Source: Cinnamomum chago (lineage: Eukaryota > Streptophyta > Magnoliopsida > Laurales > Lauraceae). Taken from it: a DNA stretch of 64,000 nucleotides. The notes beneath the pieces are model-generated. The model did not search any database. It was not told where the DNA came from and worked only from the letters and a program-made list of their open reading frames with translations. The stretch lies in the NCBI GenBank assembly GCA_038049695.1, contig CP142451.1, forward strand, positions 10,724,001 through 10,788,000. Direction: 5' to 3'. Shown here piece by piece: positions 1-12,014 of the stretch (the stretch's first letter is position 1; the number at the start of each line of letters is the position of its first letter). The translations under genes and the position numbers were made by a program.

Positions 1-2930
1 TCAGGATAAGCTTTAGATTGTTAGTAATCTTTTCTCATTATATACAAGTAGAGATGACTTTCAAGAATGAAAGTTACACTGAATTTATATACTTTTTAGT
101 ATTAGATTGGGTTAAAGTTGGCATTTCTAACTAATTAATGATGGGTTAGGTATGACGTCGATCCGTTCTTGTCATTTAGCCCCTCAACCTAATTTAAATT
201 CATCTAGTTCATTATATTTCCTGCTATTTGCCCCATCATTCTAGCTTAAATTTCATCCCACCAATTATTTTCACTATAGCCCACTAATATTCCAACCTCA
301 ATTCCATCTGTTGATTTAGGGTATCATGTGACCCTTTGAATTCTTAAGTTTAGTTCCAGTTGGGTTCTTTAGCTTATGCATGTTATACGTATAATGCTCA
401 ATATTCTCACCCATCAGTACCACCCATTGGCAGGTCCCTTACTCATCAGGTGGAAGAAGGGATAGCTAACCCACTACAACAGGTTAGAAAAAGGGTTGTG
501 TTTTTGTTTCATTTAGAAAATAAGTCTGGGGTTACGAGAAATGGAATCAGGTTGTGAGTTTTGGATACAGCCCATCATTTATTTAAACTATAATTGTTTG
601 TGTTGAGATTGGCAAGTCCCAATTCGGATATTTAATAAAGTTCTCCCAGTGCCGTAGCTTTAGGGGCTTAATTTAGTTTTGTGCCTTTAATGGTGATGCA
701 AACATCTTGGACTGGAATTAGAATGCATACAACTTTGTAAAACCTTAATCCCTAAAACACAAAGAATCCAAACATATAAAGCCAACAACATTGGCATTGT
801 TTATTAGATTCATGGGGTAGAGGTTAATTCAAGTGAGACAGGTGTGTCAGCAAACTTCCTGTAATGCCGGGTGGGCCTTGAATCTCGGAGTTGCATAAAT
901 TTGAACAAAATATTAATGAGAGCCAGGTAGGGAACCATGACTCAAGTTAAGCATATAAGATTTTTAGTAGGGTTGTAAACGGATCGGTTCCGGTTCGGAT
1001 CCATAATAGTTAAGGTAAAGGTGAACCGGATCTGGATCCGAAACCGTTTCGAATTCGGTTTTTTGGCTCCGGAACCGGAACTAAAACCATATATGGGACG
1101 GGTTTAGGTCCGGGTTTAGGTAGAGAATGATATTAAAAAAAATCATGAATTTTAGAAGAGATTTTCGAAAATCAAGATAATATGTCGGGTCTCGAGTTCA
1201 CGGGTTTGAACGAAGGTGGAACCGGACTCGGATCCATTTTTATTATCGGGGCCAAAATAAGGACCCAGACTCTGTTTTTAATGAGTTTGAACATTCGGGT
1301 AATCGGAGAATTGGTGACCCATTTACATCCCTAGTTCTTAGAAACAAAAAATCAGAAAATGCACCCCACATAAATCTCAACCCAGAAAAGATACATGCAA
1401 CTAAATGAGCAGTTAAGATTAGTGAATCATGCATATATATATTTATTTATTTATTTTCTCACCCTATGATAGTCATGCATTGATGTGCTTCTTGTTAAAA
1501 TCCTTATCTGAATAGGATTATAGTTGGGTATTTAATTTTTAGTCGTTTTCAACTAGGAGGTTTTACTTTTAGTTTGCCAAAATTTCCACATACACCAAAA
1601 TGATCTGCGAGAGGTTTGGCAATGCTTTTCTTCTTTTGAACAAGGGTGTTTTGTTTTCTTTTACAGATAATCTTGTCTTTTTTCTTTGAGAGATATTAGT
1701 GAAGCTTTTACTATTGAATAAATAGTAATTTGTGGTGTTGTAATCATTTGATCTTAGATATCCCATTAAACCCAACGATTAAGCTAAATAGAGATTAACA
1801 TCAAACATATATAGTCATCCATTGGCCTTTCAAAACTATTCGCAGATTTAAAATTTACCAAACAGTTTGTGCCAAGAAATTTCTCTAATCACCTTTGCCA
1901 ATATCAAATAGGTCCTAACTAACCAGCGTTTTCTAAGAAAACCAGCCTAAACATCCAAACTAGAAACATTGTATGAATTGAGACAAACGAAAATGCCAGA
2001 GATGTAGTCTTCCTTTCAGTGAGGAGAAATCTAAACATTTGCATATAGAAAAGTGATAAACTATTACTACTTTTGATGAATGAGAAAGGGTCAAAGGTGT
2101 TTTGATAAGTTTGATAGATGAAAGGGATTCTATTAACAGCAAGAATGAGAGGTAGATCAAGCTTTCCATTAAGAAATAAAGATGGGAAACCGAAAGAGAT
2201 TCTCTGGAAGTGGCCCACAAAAATATTTTATGGATTTTTCAGTTTTCAGTCAATTCTATTTTCGGACAGATGTGATGTGAGGCCTCTTCACCACTTCAAA
2301 ATTGTATATTGCAATTTACATTGGCATGGCATTGATATGCTGCTAATCAATACAAGGGAGAGTTCTTGATATTTAACTAGGCCACTTGAAAGTCCAAAAC
2401 CCCCTCAACATAATGCATGTGCCTTCTGCTTTACAAATTGTGGTCCCATCCAAGCTGGGTCCCTTCTTTTTTAAAACACTAACCAATCTAGAAGTTGGTG
2501 CCAACTTAAAGCTTGTTAATTAAGTAAAGAATAAGAATCAATTAAAAAAGATGGGGATATATAAGGGCAGCCATGTTCATGTGACATCTCTTTCTTCTCT
2601 TCTTTTATACTTTATGTAGGAAAAAAAGGATGGATGGAGTAGGAAATATGATTTGGACAGTGAAATGGTTCATCATAGGTGATTCCACAATATATAGATA
2701 TGTGGATTGCATTTTGATTGATCATGAACATAACAAAGGGCATGCTTTATTTGTGTGGATCAATGTATGTGATTGTGTTCATTTTCAATGGAAGAGTAGG
2801 ATTTCTGATGGGGAAGACTGAGGTTAGGATGCACTGTTTTAATGATGTGTGGCAGTTGGTCGTATGAAGCATTATGTGAGGTTTAATAATAGCCCACCAT
2901 ACATAGAAAAGAAGTGGAATTACAGAGAAC
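1..2930. repeat. Tandem segmental duplication, copy 1 (left end outside window)
   Basis: Blocks of this stretch recur in the same order and orientation about 3 kb further on. Examples are the block with 'ggcatttctaactaattaat' near 120 (again near 3140 and 7125), the block with 'tgccgtagcttta' near 650 (again near 3700), the block with 'aactaggaggtt' near 1550 (again near 4785), and the block near 2060-2530 ending 'aagcttgttaattaa' (again near 5040-5470). Identity is moderate, with many small indels. No reading frame is conserved between copies, so I see no gene here. A MITE lies within it at 968-1333. Confidence 0.75.
968..1333. mobile_element. Degenerate hAT-like MITE
   Basis: The ends form a short imperfect inverted repeat: TAGGGTTGTAAACGG on the left and the complement of TAGGGATGTAAATGGG on the right. 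The flanking octamers ATTTTTAG and GTTCTTAG match at 6 of 8 positions, as expected for an old hAT target duplication. The interior is rich in GGTTC/GGATCC motifs and has no coding potential. It is absent from the equivalent place in the second tandem copy, so it arrived after the duplication. Confidence 0.55.
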
Positions 2931-5900
2931 CCTAACCTTTTGGGAAAGCAAAGATCTCATGTACCAAAAATTCTGAAATGTGGGGTGCTTATGTTTCTTC
3001 TTTCTTGGGTTGAGGAATATGGAGACAATTCCTGATCCAAAATACTAACCCAACTGAAAATGGACCCGGTCATTAAGTGGGTCCAAGTGGACTTTTTATA
3101 TTTTATGTTTTAACTTTTGGGTTGCCTTTCCATTGGCATTTGCAACCTGATTAATTGATGGGTTCAAATCTAACCAAGCATAATTTGTTGCATATCAACC
3201 CTCCAACCTGGCCTTATCTGGTCCTGATATTTTAGGGGTTTATGATGATCCTAAACTCTACTTCTGGTCTTGGGTTTGGTTTCTGAACTATAAAGAAACG
3301 GGTTGGGTTCGGGTGCATCCAATACTCAGCAATGACCCCGTCAACCAAACATTATCCATCACAGCCCAGACAGATAATTGAATTTTGTAGGTAAACCAAC
3401 GACTTTCATGTGGATTTTTAGGCCGGGGTGGACTCAGAATTTTCATGTGGGTATTTGAACGTGGACCCAACATTTTCATAAGAGTCTTAGAGGGAGGCCC
3501 AAGTCCTACATGGGCGACTGCCCCATGACCTTATATGTGAGTATGCCCCTGGTCAACGGGTTGAGGAGGGCCACAGATGACAAACGACCACAGATTAAGA
3601 AAGGACTTTGTGTTTTTGTTTCATCCAAATAATTAATACTAGGATTAAGAGAAGAGGAGCAAGAGTGTAATCTTAGATTTTAACAAAGTGCTTCTACTGC
3701 CGTAGCTTTAAGGGTTTTATTTGCAGCTGCCTTTGGGCCAGCTTGGTTTGATATACTTTTTTTACAGAAATCTCCCTTATCTTCAATTCTGCATTACTAT
3801 CTCATGAAGTTTTTGAATTCCTTATTTGAACGGTAAGAATTCACATAACTGATTCTATACTACATATACCGTTTGACCGATAAAATTTTTAGAATATCTG
3901 AAATTTCACTTGGAAGACAAGTATGAATGATTTCAAATTCTCAAAGCTCGTAATTCTTGCTAATGAGCAAACATCATACTGAGAATACATTCTAAAATAT
4001 TAATTTCCCAGACACAAGAATCCAAATCATCCTGAAGCCAATCAGACAAAAGCCAATACAGCCCAGTTTTGGAGATTCCTGGGTTGGTCAATTCAACGAG
4101 ACAAGCGTGTTGGTCTTCCTGGCACAGTCTTTGGTGGACCTTGAATCATAAAGATGCATTAATCTCAGCAAAGTGTTAGATAACTGGAGAACCAAAGTTG
4201 GGAATCATGATTTCCATGGAGTGGCAGTGTTCTTACCAACCTTAACTGTTTGTTTACATGTGTGGAGGAAAAAATGATAAATAGACGTAAAATCCTGAAA
4301 AGAAAGTAAAAATAAGGTATATTAAATTAAGAATTAGAGGTGTATTATTTGATTAGAAAATCCACCCCACATTATTTATTTTTAATGTAAAAAAAGAACA
4401 TACACTTCTAGAGGCACATAACCACAGCAGAAAGTGAAATGGAAAAAAAAAAAAAAAACCATTTCTCAGCAGCTTGTTAAAAATCTAGAAGGAAAGTCAA
4501 AAGGTAGAGCCTTTAAATAGGTAGTTAAGATTATTTAATACTACTGTTCAAAAACAAAAAATCAATCAGTCCCCTGTGTTGTCTGCTTTGCTTTGAAGTG
4601 ACGTTTTTTTTATTAGGATTCTAGTCAAGGGAGCATTTTTTCCTTTGCATAAGCTCCAATGGGAGTACGCATCTAGACCATCAATTAAGGCAAGACACCA
4701 CTGAATTTCACTGGGTCCAACGAATGACACAGATGCGTAGGAGAAAATCTTTCCTAATTAAGTATATAATTTTTAGTTGGTTTTAACTAGGAGGTTCATT
4801 ATCAGTTTGTTGCATTTTCAGGTATGGTAAAATGAATTACAAGAGGTTTTTGCTCCCCTCTTTTTACACAAGATGTTTTTATCTTAAATGAATTGCACGA
4901 GTTAAAATATGCCCATAGTTTCTGCTAAAAAAAATTCTCAAAGCACAGCTGCCAAATGTCAAATTACAGTTGCTTGAAAGAGGGGAGATTTATCCATTGT
5001 ATAGAGAAGAGTACTAATAGACTAATCAAATTTCAAATACTTTCATGGAATGAGAAGGGTCAGAGGTGTTTTGATTAGTTTGACAATTGAGAGGGATTCT
5101 ATCATCACGCAGAAGGAAAATCATGTTTTCCAAGGAAAACAAAGGTGGGGGGAAAAGAAAACATACACTTTTCAAGTGGCCAAGAAAAGTAAATTTTTTT
5201 TTGGCAGCTTTCAGTCTTCAATCAATGTCTTTTTGTGACAGATGTAACGTGGAAGCCCTACACCACTTCTAGCAGTTTACAAGCACTCCAATCAAAACAA
5301 AAGAAATTCTTGTGCTTTGAGCAACCGCTCAGGCAGGAAAGTCCAAAACCTCTCAAAACACTGCATGTGCCATTTCCTCCATAGAGTTTGGGCCCACCAA
5401 GTTGGGTCCCATCTGTTGAAAAACACCACCACCCCAAAAGTGGAGGTCGACTTAAAAGCTTGTTAATTAATATTAAATAGAAAATACAAATAAATGAAAG
5501 TGATAGGGGAAAAGGGCAACCCCATTCATTTATCTTCTCCATTTTCTTCTTGTCTTGCGTGCATGATGTGTAAAATATCAACTAGAGATGCAGAATACAT
5601 TATCCATGTAGATTGGTCATGAATCATGATCATGACATTGGACACCCTTTATTTGTGGACCATTGAATATGGTTCTCTTCATTTTTCACTGGACAGATAG
5701 GATTGTCTGATGCTGGGAGATTGGAGTTAGGGTGCACTGGTTTAGTAAAGTGTGATTTGGTGCCCACAGAATTAGAAAAAGTGGATTTACAAAGCCCTTT
5801 TAAGGGTCCGTTTGGAAAGAGTGGAATATGGGATGGGGGGGGGGAAAGATGGGAAAGTGGGGGGAAAAGTATTTTGGAGGCTGTTTGGAAATGGGGGGGA

Positions 5901-6945
5901 GGGAAAATGGGGGCAAAAATTTTCCCTCCAAAATAGGGGGAAAATGAGGGAAAGGAGGGGAAAATGGGAGAAATGACCAAATCACCCTTTATATGTAAAA
6001 GATAATTTTAAACTTTTTACAAAAGTAAGGACAAAACGGTAATTTTCTCTCTATCCCACAAACAAACAAAATCCTACTTTTTTTCACTTTTTTTCTCCTT
6101 ACTTTTTAACTTCCTAAACAAGAGGAGGTAAAATTAATTTTTCCTCCCCTTCATTTTCCTTCCCCCTCAAATTTTCCCTCCCCTCCCCTCTCCCCTCTCC
6201 CCTCTCCCCTTTCCAAACGGAGCCTAAGAGTCTATTTGGGATGGGAAGGGGGGGGGGGAGAAGTGAAGGGAAAGTGATTTTGGGGGGTGTTTGGGAAGGG
6301 GGGAGGGGGAAATGGAGGGAAAAAGTATCATTTTTGCCTCAAAAATTTCCCCCCCAAAACAAGGGGGAAAATGTGGGGAAAGTGATGATGGAGTGATGAA
6401 ATGACTAAATTGCCCTTAGACTCTATTTGAATTTTTTTCAAAAGCAAGGGTAAAATAGTCTTTTTCTCTGTACCTCACAAACAAACAAAATTATACTTTT
6501 TCACTTTCCTTTCCCTCCCCTCTCCCCTCTCCCCTCTCCCCTTTCCAAACGGAGCCTAAGAGTCTATTTGGGATGGGAAGGGGGGGGGGGGGGGGGGGGG
6601 GGGGGTGGGGGAGGGGGAAATGGAGGGAAAAAGTATCATTTTTGCCTCAAAAATTTTCCCCCCAAAACAAGGGGGAAAATGAGGGGAAAGTGATGATGGA
6701 GTGATGAAATGACTAAATTGCCCTTAGACTCTATTTGAATTTTTTTCAAAAGCAAGGGTAAAATAGTCTTTTTCTCTGTACCTCACAAACAAACAAAATT
6801 ATACTTTTTCACTTTCCTTTCCCTTACTTTTTTACTTCCCAAACAAGAGGAGGGAAAATTAATTTTCCCTCCCCTCCCCTCCCCTTCATTTTCCTTCCCC
6901 CTCAAATTTTTCCTCCCCTCCCCTCCCATCCCAAACGGACCCTTA
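2930..6945. repeat. Tandem segmental duplication, copy 2 (enlarged by MITEs)
   Basis: Second copy of the roughly 3-kb non-coding unit that starts the window. Without the MITE cluster it carries (5804-6942), its length is close to that of copy 1. Good anchor blocks are 'tgccgtagctttaa' (near 3700), 'aactaggaggttc' (near 4785), the 'gatgtaacgtggaagccc' block (near 5240) and the 'aagcttgttaattaa' block (near 5455). Apart from the MITEs I see no gene, RNA or element in it. Confidence 0.75.
5804..6942. mobile_element. Cluster of three head-to-tail G/C-tract MITEs
   Basis: The cluster opens with GGGTCCGTTTGGAAAG and closes with CCATCCCAAACGGACCC, an inverted repeat. Two internal junctions at about 6222-6232 and 6554-6564 read 'ccaaacggagcctaagagtctatttggg', an end followed by a new start. 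The three units share a purine-rich left arm, a central 'aaatgactaaattgcccttag' block and a pyrimidine-rich right arm. The ends resemble Tourist-like (PIF/Harbinger) MITEs, but the flanks (TAA left, TTA right) do not give a clean TSD, so the superfamily is uncertain. A run of 26 G residues lies at 6580-6605. Confidence 0.6.
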
Positions 6946-7400
6946 CTTTTTGGAAATTGAGAGATTTCATGTGCCAAAAATTCCAAAATCAATGGGGGCC
7001 TATTGTCTTGGATTGAGAAATTTGGTTACAATTCCGTACCTGACCTACCAATCCATCCTAAACCTGACCCGGAAATCTAGGGCTTTTGGCCCCTTCTACG
7101 TTGGGGTTATCTTCGATTGGATTGGCATTTCCAACCTGATTATTAGATGGGTCAGATCTGCATATATTCAATACTTGTTTGGTTAAGCACCACTTTCTGC
7201 ACATCAACAAGCCAACCGGACCTAAACCGTTTCTGTTATTCGTATTTCTGCTTCTAGTTTTGGGTTTGGTTTCTGACCTAATTAACAAACGGGTGGGGTT
7301 CGGGTGTATCTTGACCCAGTACCTAATAGTGAGCACACTGACCCAACATGATCTATTGCCACCAGTGTTCATGTGGAAGGATTTAACACCTATATGATCT
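6945..7400. repeat. Tandem segmental duplication, copy 3 (partial)
   Basis: The start (block 'tttcatgtgccaaaaattcc') matches the region near 2970. The following blocks 'attggcatttccaacctgat' and the 'gggttcgggtgtat' segment match 3130-3320. Similarity fades after about 7400, so the copy is truncated at roughly 450 bp. No conserved reading frame. Confidence 0.65.
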
Positions 7401-7523
7401 TCTAAAACCTCCAAACCTAAATGGTGGGATTGATATGGGACCCATGTTTAAATTTATCTAAATCGAGCTTATGAGGGCCCAGAGTGGATGGCGATCCTAG
7501 TATGTATGTGTGTGTATGTCTAT

Positions 7524-7874
7524 ATATAATCAACTTTGATTTGTGGGATCAGCATTATTCCACCTTAGGATAAAGTAAGCTTCAGCTTAGGAGAGCCCTG
7601 CTCATTATATATATATATATATATGGGAGATGCTCCTATGAGAGCATCTCTCACCTTACTATAAGAGATAAGGGTCGGACCTTCACATGTAAGTTGTTGG
7701 CATTGGCTAAGTATGTGAGGGCTCCTACACTATCTCTCATAATAAGATGAGAGATGCTCTCATAGGAGCATCTCTCATATATATATATATAATGAGTAGG
7801 GCTCTCCTAAGCTGAAGCTTACTTTATCCTAAGCAGGAATAATGATGATCCCAAAAATCAAAGTTGATTATATC
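7524..7874. mobile_element. Foldback element with long inverted arms and a nested MITE
   Basis: Two arms of about 95 bp are near-perfect inverted copies. The left arm begins ATATAATCAACTTTGATTTG and runs through 'aagcttcagcttaggagagc'; the right arm is its complement and ends GTTGATTATAT. Between the arms lies a second inverted repeat (about 7625-7776, 152 bp) with arms of some 35 bp starting GGGAGATGCTCCTATGAGAG, flanked by (TA)n. The inner unit looks like a separate MITE inserted in a TA-rich loop. A solitary copy of the outer arm follows at about 7957-8040. No coding sequence. No outer TSD could be defined. Confidence 0.75.
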
Positions 7875-7956
7875 TGTTTTTTGCATGATGAAACTGAAAA
7901 ATCCAGTTCTAATTAGATTTATCTTGATTATGAAGACGATCATCATGAAAAAACAA

Positions 7957-8040
7957 CAATAATCGACTTTAATTTGTGGGATCAGCATTGTTTTGGTTTA
8001 GGATAAGATAAGTTTCAGCTTAAGAGAGCTGACCCTATAT
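7957..8040. repeat. Solitary arm of the neighbouring foldback element
   Basis: This stretch ('aatcgactttaatttgtggg' ... 'agtttcagcttaagagagct') is a diverged copy of the left arm of the foldback element just upstream, in the same orientation. It is probably a remnant of another copy or of a local duplication. Confidence 0.6.
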
Positions 8041-9732
8041 TTAATAGTTTTGTATCTGCAATTTCTACAGCTAAAACTAGCAGTTGGATGTAAGAAGCTT
8101 GAACTTATGAGAAACTTATGAAGCTCCAAATGGAACCTACTTACAAAAAATCTAAGTCATTCAAAAAGCCGACCTCGCTCTTCTGAGGCCTTCCATAAAT
8201 TTTACTCTAAAAGGGATTGGGTTGGACATGAAAATCATTACTCGTAAAATAATGAATAAGATATTATGAAAACCAAGTGTTTTATAGCCCTTAATCTTAT
8301 TGGGGTGAATTCCTGGGGAGGCTCATAAAAGAGGGGCATTTTGGAATTTCTCATGAGCTTGATCCTTAGAGGACTTGACTTTTTGTTCAAATTATCCAAA
8401 CCATAGTGGATGTAGAATGACCCCAAAAAAAATCATTGGGTTAAAAAAATCTCAGCCCTTCAATTTCATTTCTCAAATTGGTATTCCTCAACCCTCCTTT
8501 TTGGCAATCCAATTCATGACCACCCTTACACATGAACTGACTAAATCTTTTTCTCCTTTTTCTGGTTCGGCCACTAATGAAACCATGGATTAGGATGGAA
8601 AGAGAACTTGGTTAAAGACCATGACCATCAAATTGAGTCCAATCCATGGGAGGGAGTGCGAGTGCGAGTGCGAGTGAGGGTGCGCATTGGCTGAGCTGAC
8701 CAGAGCCCGGTTCACATTTTTCTGAATTTGGGCTCTGTTTTGACGCCTGCGCCTGTGGGCTGTACCCGGGCCTAAGTTTTTTTTGTCCCAATTTTCAAAT
8801 GAGTTGAAGGTTTGGCTGGACCTTTAACCTTGTATAAGTACAGGCCGATGGGTTGGGTCCAGAACAGATTATTTTTTTGTTAAAGGCCCAGTAACCCAAA
8901 ACTGGGCATCAGAATTTATGTTTGGGTTCTGATAATATTTTACGCTGGTTGTCAACCCACCAAACTACTTTACGCCGGGCTTGGAGGAGCATTTATGGGT
9001 AACATCAATAGGGAATAAGATAAAAAAAAACCGTTGAGATGGTTTGAGTAAATCAAACACAGTCCAGCAACGGTGTTAGTAAGGAAAGTTTTGACTATGC
9101 AGATTAATGGCCTACTAAGGGGAATGATAGACCGAAGAAGACATGGATGGAGGTAGTAAAATTAGATTTGAAATCTTTTAACTCATTTGGGGATTTGACT
9201 CAAGATAGGTCAGGATGGAGTAACAAAATTTATGTAGCCGACACCAACATAGTTTTAATAAGGCTTTGAAGATGATGAACCTAAACTCAGCCTAAATTTT
9301 AGATGCAACTAAATTGTCCGGGTGGATAGGGAATGGAGCCTATGATATTAATTTTGGCCTGATTACTAAATGGGACAGCCTTGGTGAGCACAAAGACATG
9401 ATTCTGGTTTGGGCTTGACTTTTGGACAAGAAGCTAGATGTGGGCCTAAACATCAGACTTGATAACTAAATGGGCCAGTCAATGCTGTGCCAGGCCAGGT
9501 CGGCCCGGCCCAGTATTCACCTCTAGTCTTACAACTACTTTCAAGGAAATACAGGTGGCAAAATGCAGATGTAGCCCTCAAGACTGCTCAATATTTGAAC
9601 ATGACCCATATTCTAAATCAAACAAACTCCAGAGAAATTTAAATGCAAACTCAATAGATAATTAAATGCAAACAAGTAAATGAACAATAGCACCCGCATG
9701 TACAATGGCTATATTTCTATGATAAGCAAACT
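8041..9732. other. Intergenic, no gene seen
   Basis: No coding sequence is supported. There is a short GAGTGC/GAGTGCGA microsatellite near 8656-8685. A GC-rich patch at about 9475-9525 ('ggcccggcccagtattcacc') resembles the right end of the hAT-like family seen complete at 10197-11399, but no matching left end was found. Confidence 0.5.
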
Positions 9733-9911
9733 TTTTTTTTTCCCACTATTGGAGGGTTTCCAACTCTTTAGGTTGAACTAATCCCTCTGGTCTCAGAGGA
9801 AAGTTGAGTAAACTCCCCTGTAGCCCCAATATGTTAGTGTAGTTTCGAACCCACAACTTCTGGTTGTAAACATTGGTTTTAAGCCAACTAAGCTACCCTT
9901 TGGAGTTATAA
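9733..9911 (-). mobile_element. tRNA-derived SINE (Au-like)
   Basis: Read on the minus strand, the element starts with a tRNA-like head. It has an A-box-like TAGCTTAGTTGG and, about 45 bases later, a B-box-like GGTTCGAAAC, followed by 'tacactaacatattggggct' and a pyrimidine-flanked tail. A perfect 12-bp direct repeat, gataagcaaact, flanks it at 9721-9732 and 9912-9923, as expected of a LINE-mobilised target duplication. A related copy lies at 62016-62182 on the plus strand. It is non-coding and would be transcribed by RNA polymerase III when active. Confidence 0.82.
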
Positions 9912-10196
9912 GATAAGCAAACTACTAATATGAATTCTGTTCATGGCCCATTACATTAGCATTACAAACATGAGTCTGTAGCAGCTATTGCACAAACAAG
10001 ACACGAAAAAAAAAGATACGAATTCTCACAATCAACTATTAGAACAACACACGACAGATCTCATTGCCTAACAGTGCCTATGAAGGATGTACCCAGATGT
10101 GAAAAGGATATTTGAATTTTACACACACACACCCAAAACATGTAAGATGTTTTTTGGGATCCAAGTTTCGTATTTGTGAAAATCAGAGGCTATATC

Positions 10197-11399
10197 TAGG
10201 GGTGAAAGTGGACCGGGCCTTCCTAGGGCCGCCCGCGGACGGCCCGTTATAGGCTCGGCCCGAGCTCGGCTCAAAAGACAAAAGTGCCGAGCTAGGGCCT
10301 AGTAGGAGGCCCGTTTGCTTAAACGGGCTGAGCTCGGGCTTGATGAAGCCCGGCTCGTAAGCCGTAGGGCCTACATATATTAATACATATATTATATATA
10401 TGTACACTATACAATATATAATATATATATGATATAACATAATCCATAAATCCTAAACCTTAGTTTTAATCAATATAAATAATTTCTAAACCCTAAACAC
10501 TAAATAATCTATAAATCTTAAACCTAAGTAGTAAGCCATAGGGCCTACATATATTAATCCATATATTATATATATGTACACTATACAGTATATAATACAT
10601 ATATGAATCTATGATACTAAATAATCCATAAATCCTAAACCTTTGTTTTAATCCAATATAAATAATCCATAAACTCTAAGCACTAAATAATCCATAAACC
10701 CTAAAGCTAAGCACTAAACCTTAAACCCTATTTTTAATCCAATATAAATAATCCCTAAACAACCTTGAGGATGCATGTATATTAATGGTTTGGAAGACAT
10801 TTTTTTAAGTTTTGTAACTCTCGAACAACCTTTCCTTTGTTGTTATTATTATTTATTAACAATGCTCTATTGTTGTTGTTATAGGTGATGCTGGAGACTT
10901 TATTTTATGATGCTAGCCGAATACTTTATTTTATTCTATGATGCTATTGGAGTTTAATTTGATTTGTATTATTGTTGGAGTAATGCTCATCTATATTAAC
11001 ATTGAACTATTATGGAGTGTTGGAACTGGGCTCCCTTTGCTTTTATGGAGTCTTTCTTATTTTAGTTAATTTTATTGTTGCAATCCAAATTATGGAAATC
11101 GGAATATGGGATGAATGCATGCATTTAACCATTTTTTTTGTTTCTGGTTTGCATATGTAGATTTCTTTGAATTCCTATAGGTTTTTTTTTTCCTGAAAAT
11201 ATTTTCTTTCAGCTAGTGCTATATCATTAGCCGGGCTCAAAGGGCCGGCCCTAGCGCCTCATAACTTAATAAGAGCCGAGCCCGAGCCTGGGTTTTTGAG
11301 GCCCTCTCGAGCTCGGGCCGAGATAGGGCCTACTGAAAAATACTAGGACCTGTCAAAGCCCGGCTCGGCCCGGCCCAGCCCGGCCCACTTTCATCCCTA
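10197..11399. mobile_element. hAT-like non-autonomous element, 1.2 kb
   Basis: The ends are an inverted repeat: TAGGGGTGAAAGTGGACCGG on the left, and GGCCCACTTTCATCCCTA on the right. The 8-bp sequence GCTATATC is perfectly duplicated on both sides (10189-10196, 11400-11407), which is the hAT signature. The outer 150-200 bp on each side are strongly GC-rich (GGCCCG/GGCTCGG runs); the interior is AT-rich. The interior contains a direct duplication of about 170 bp (about 10355-10525 and 10530-10700) and degenerate CCTAAA telomere-like units. No transposase frame is present, so it depends on an element elsewhere. Confidence 0.85.
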
Positions 11400-11962
11400 G
11401 CTATATCTGATGTTTATTTATCAGGAATTTATTCATGCGGTCACTAAAAGTCATCAATAACTCCCATTCGTTATCAAACAACACAATTTCACGTACACGT
11501 CTCTGTACGCGAAAGCAGAACATCACTTTTTTTTTTTTTGCGATATCACAATTAAGTATTGTGAAATTGCATAAAGCATTACATTAAAAGTCAATGAATG
11601 CATTATTTATAATTTCATTATGTGTTCTGTAGCAACAAACGAATGCATTTCTATTTAATGTATTAGATCTAAACAAGCTCTACTAAATCTGCAAATGTCA
11701 AACCTCATCCAATATTTACATTGTGAATATTTGCAAATAGATTGGCAAGAGAGGAGGAGAGTGAAACTAGATAGGGGACAAAGCTACACCCACTGAAAAT
11801 AAAAGAAAAATACAAATACAGAGAAATAAAATATAAAAATGAATTTTCAAGTTGCAATATCACAATAACTCTTAATTTGCAATATCCCAATATGTAGTTG
11901 GATATCACATCATGTGTCCTGAAGCATTTTGTATGGGAAAATGATTTCTGTTTGGTCCAAAC

Positions 11963-12014
11963 CAGAGGGTGCCACATGGGGGTCATTATCTCTGCCCCCA
12001 TGTGGCACCCTCTG
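11963..12014. repeat. Perfect 20-bp inverted repeat, 12-nt loop
   Basis: CAGAGGGTGCCACATGGGGG at 11963-11982 is followed after 12 bases by its exact complement at 11995-12014. It would form a stable hairpin in DNA or RNA. It lies in non-coding DNA, and I found no MITE-like boundary around it. Confidence 0.85.

Noticed and set aside
5050-5272. Short frames in the duplicated block near 5.1 kb
   Set aside because: The equivalent block near 2.1 kb reads in a different frame with stops, so coding is not conserved.
5630-5980. Pro/Phe/Ser-rich minus-strand frame
   Set aside because: It comes from the G-rich arm of the MITE cluster.
7058-7414. Minus-strand frame of 118 residues
   Set aside because: It lies in the third tandem copy and is not preserved in the other two copies.
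10440-10770. Interstitial telomere sequence (CCCTAAA)
   Set aside because: Units are too degenerate and interspersed, and they lie within a hAT-like element; more likely incidental AT-rich repeats.
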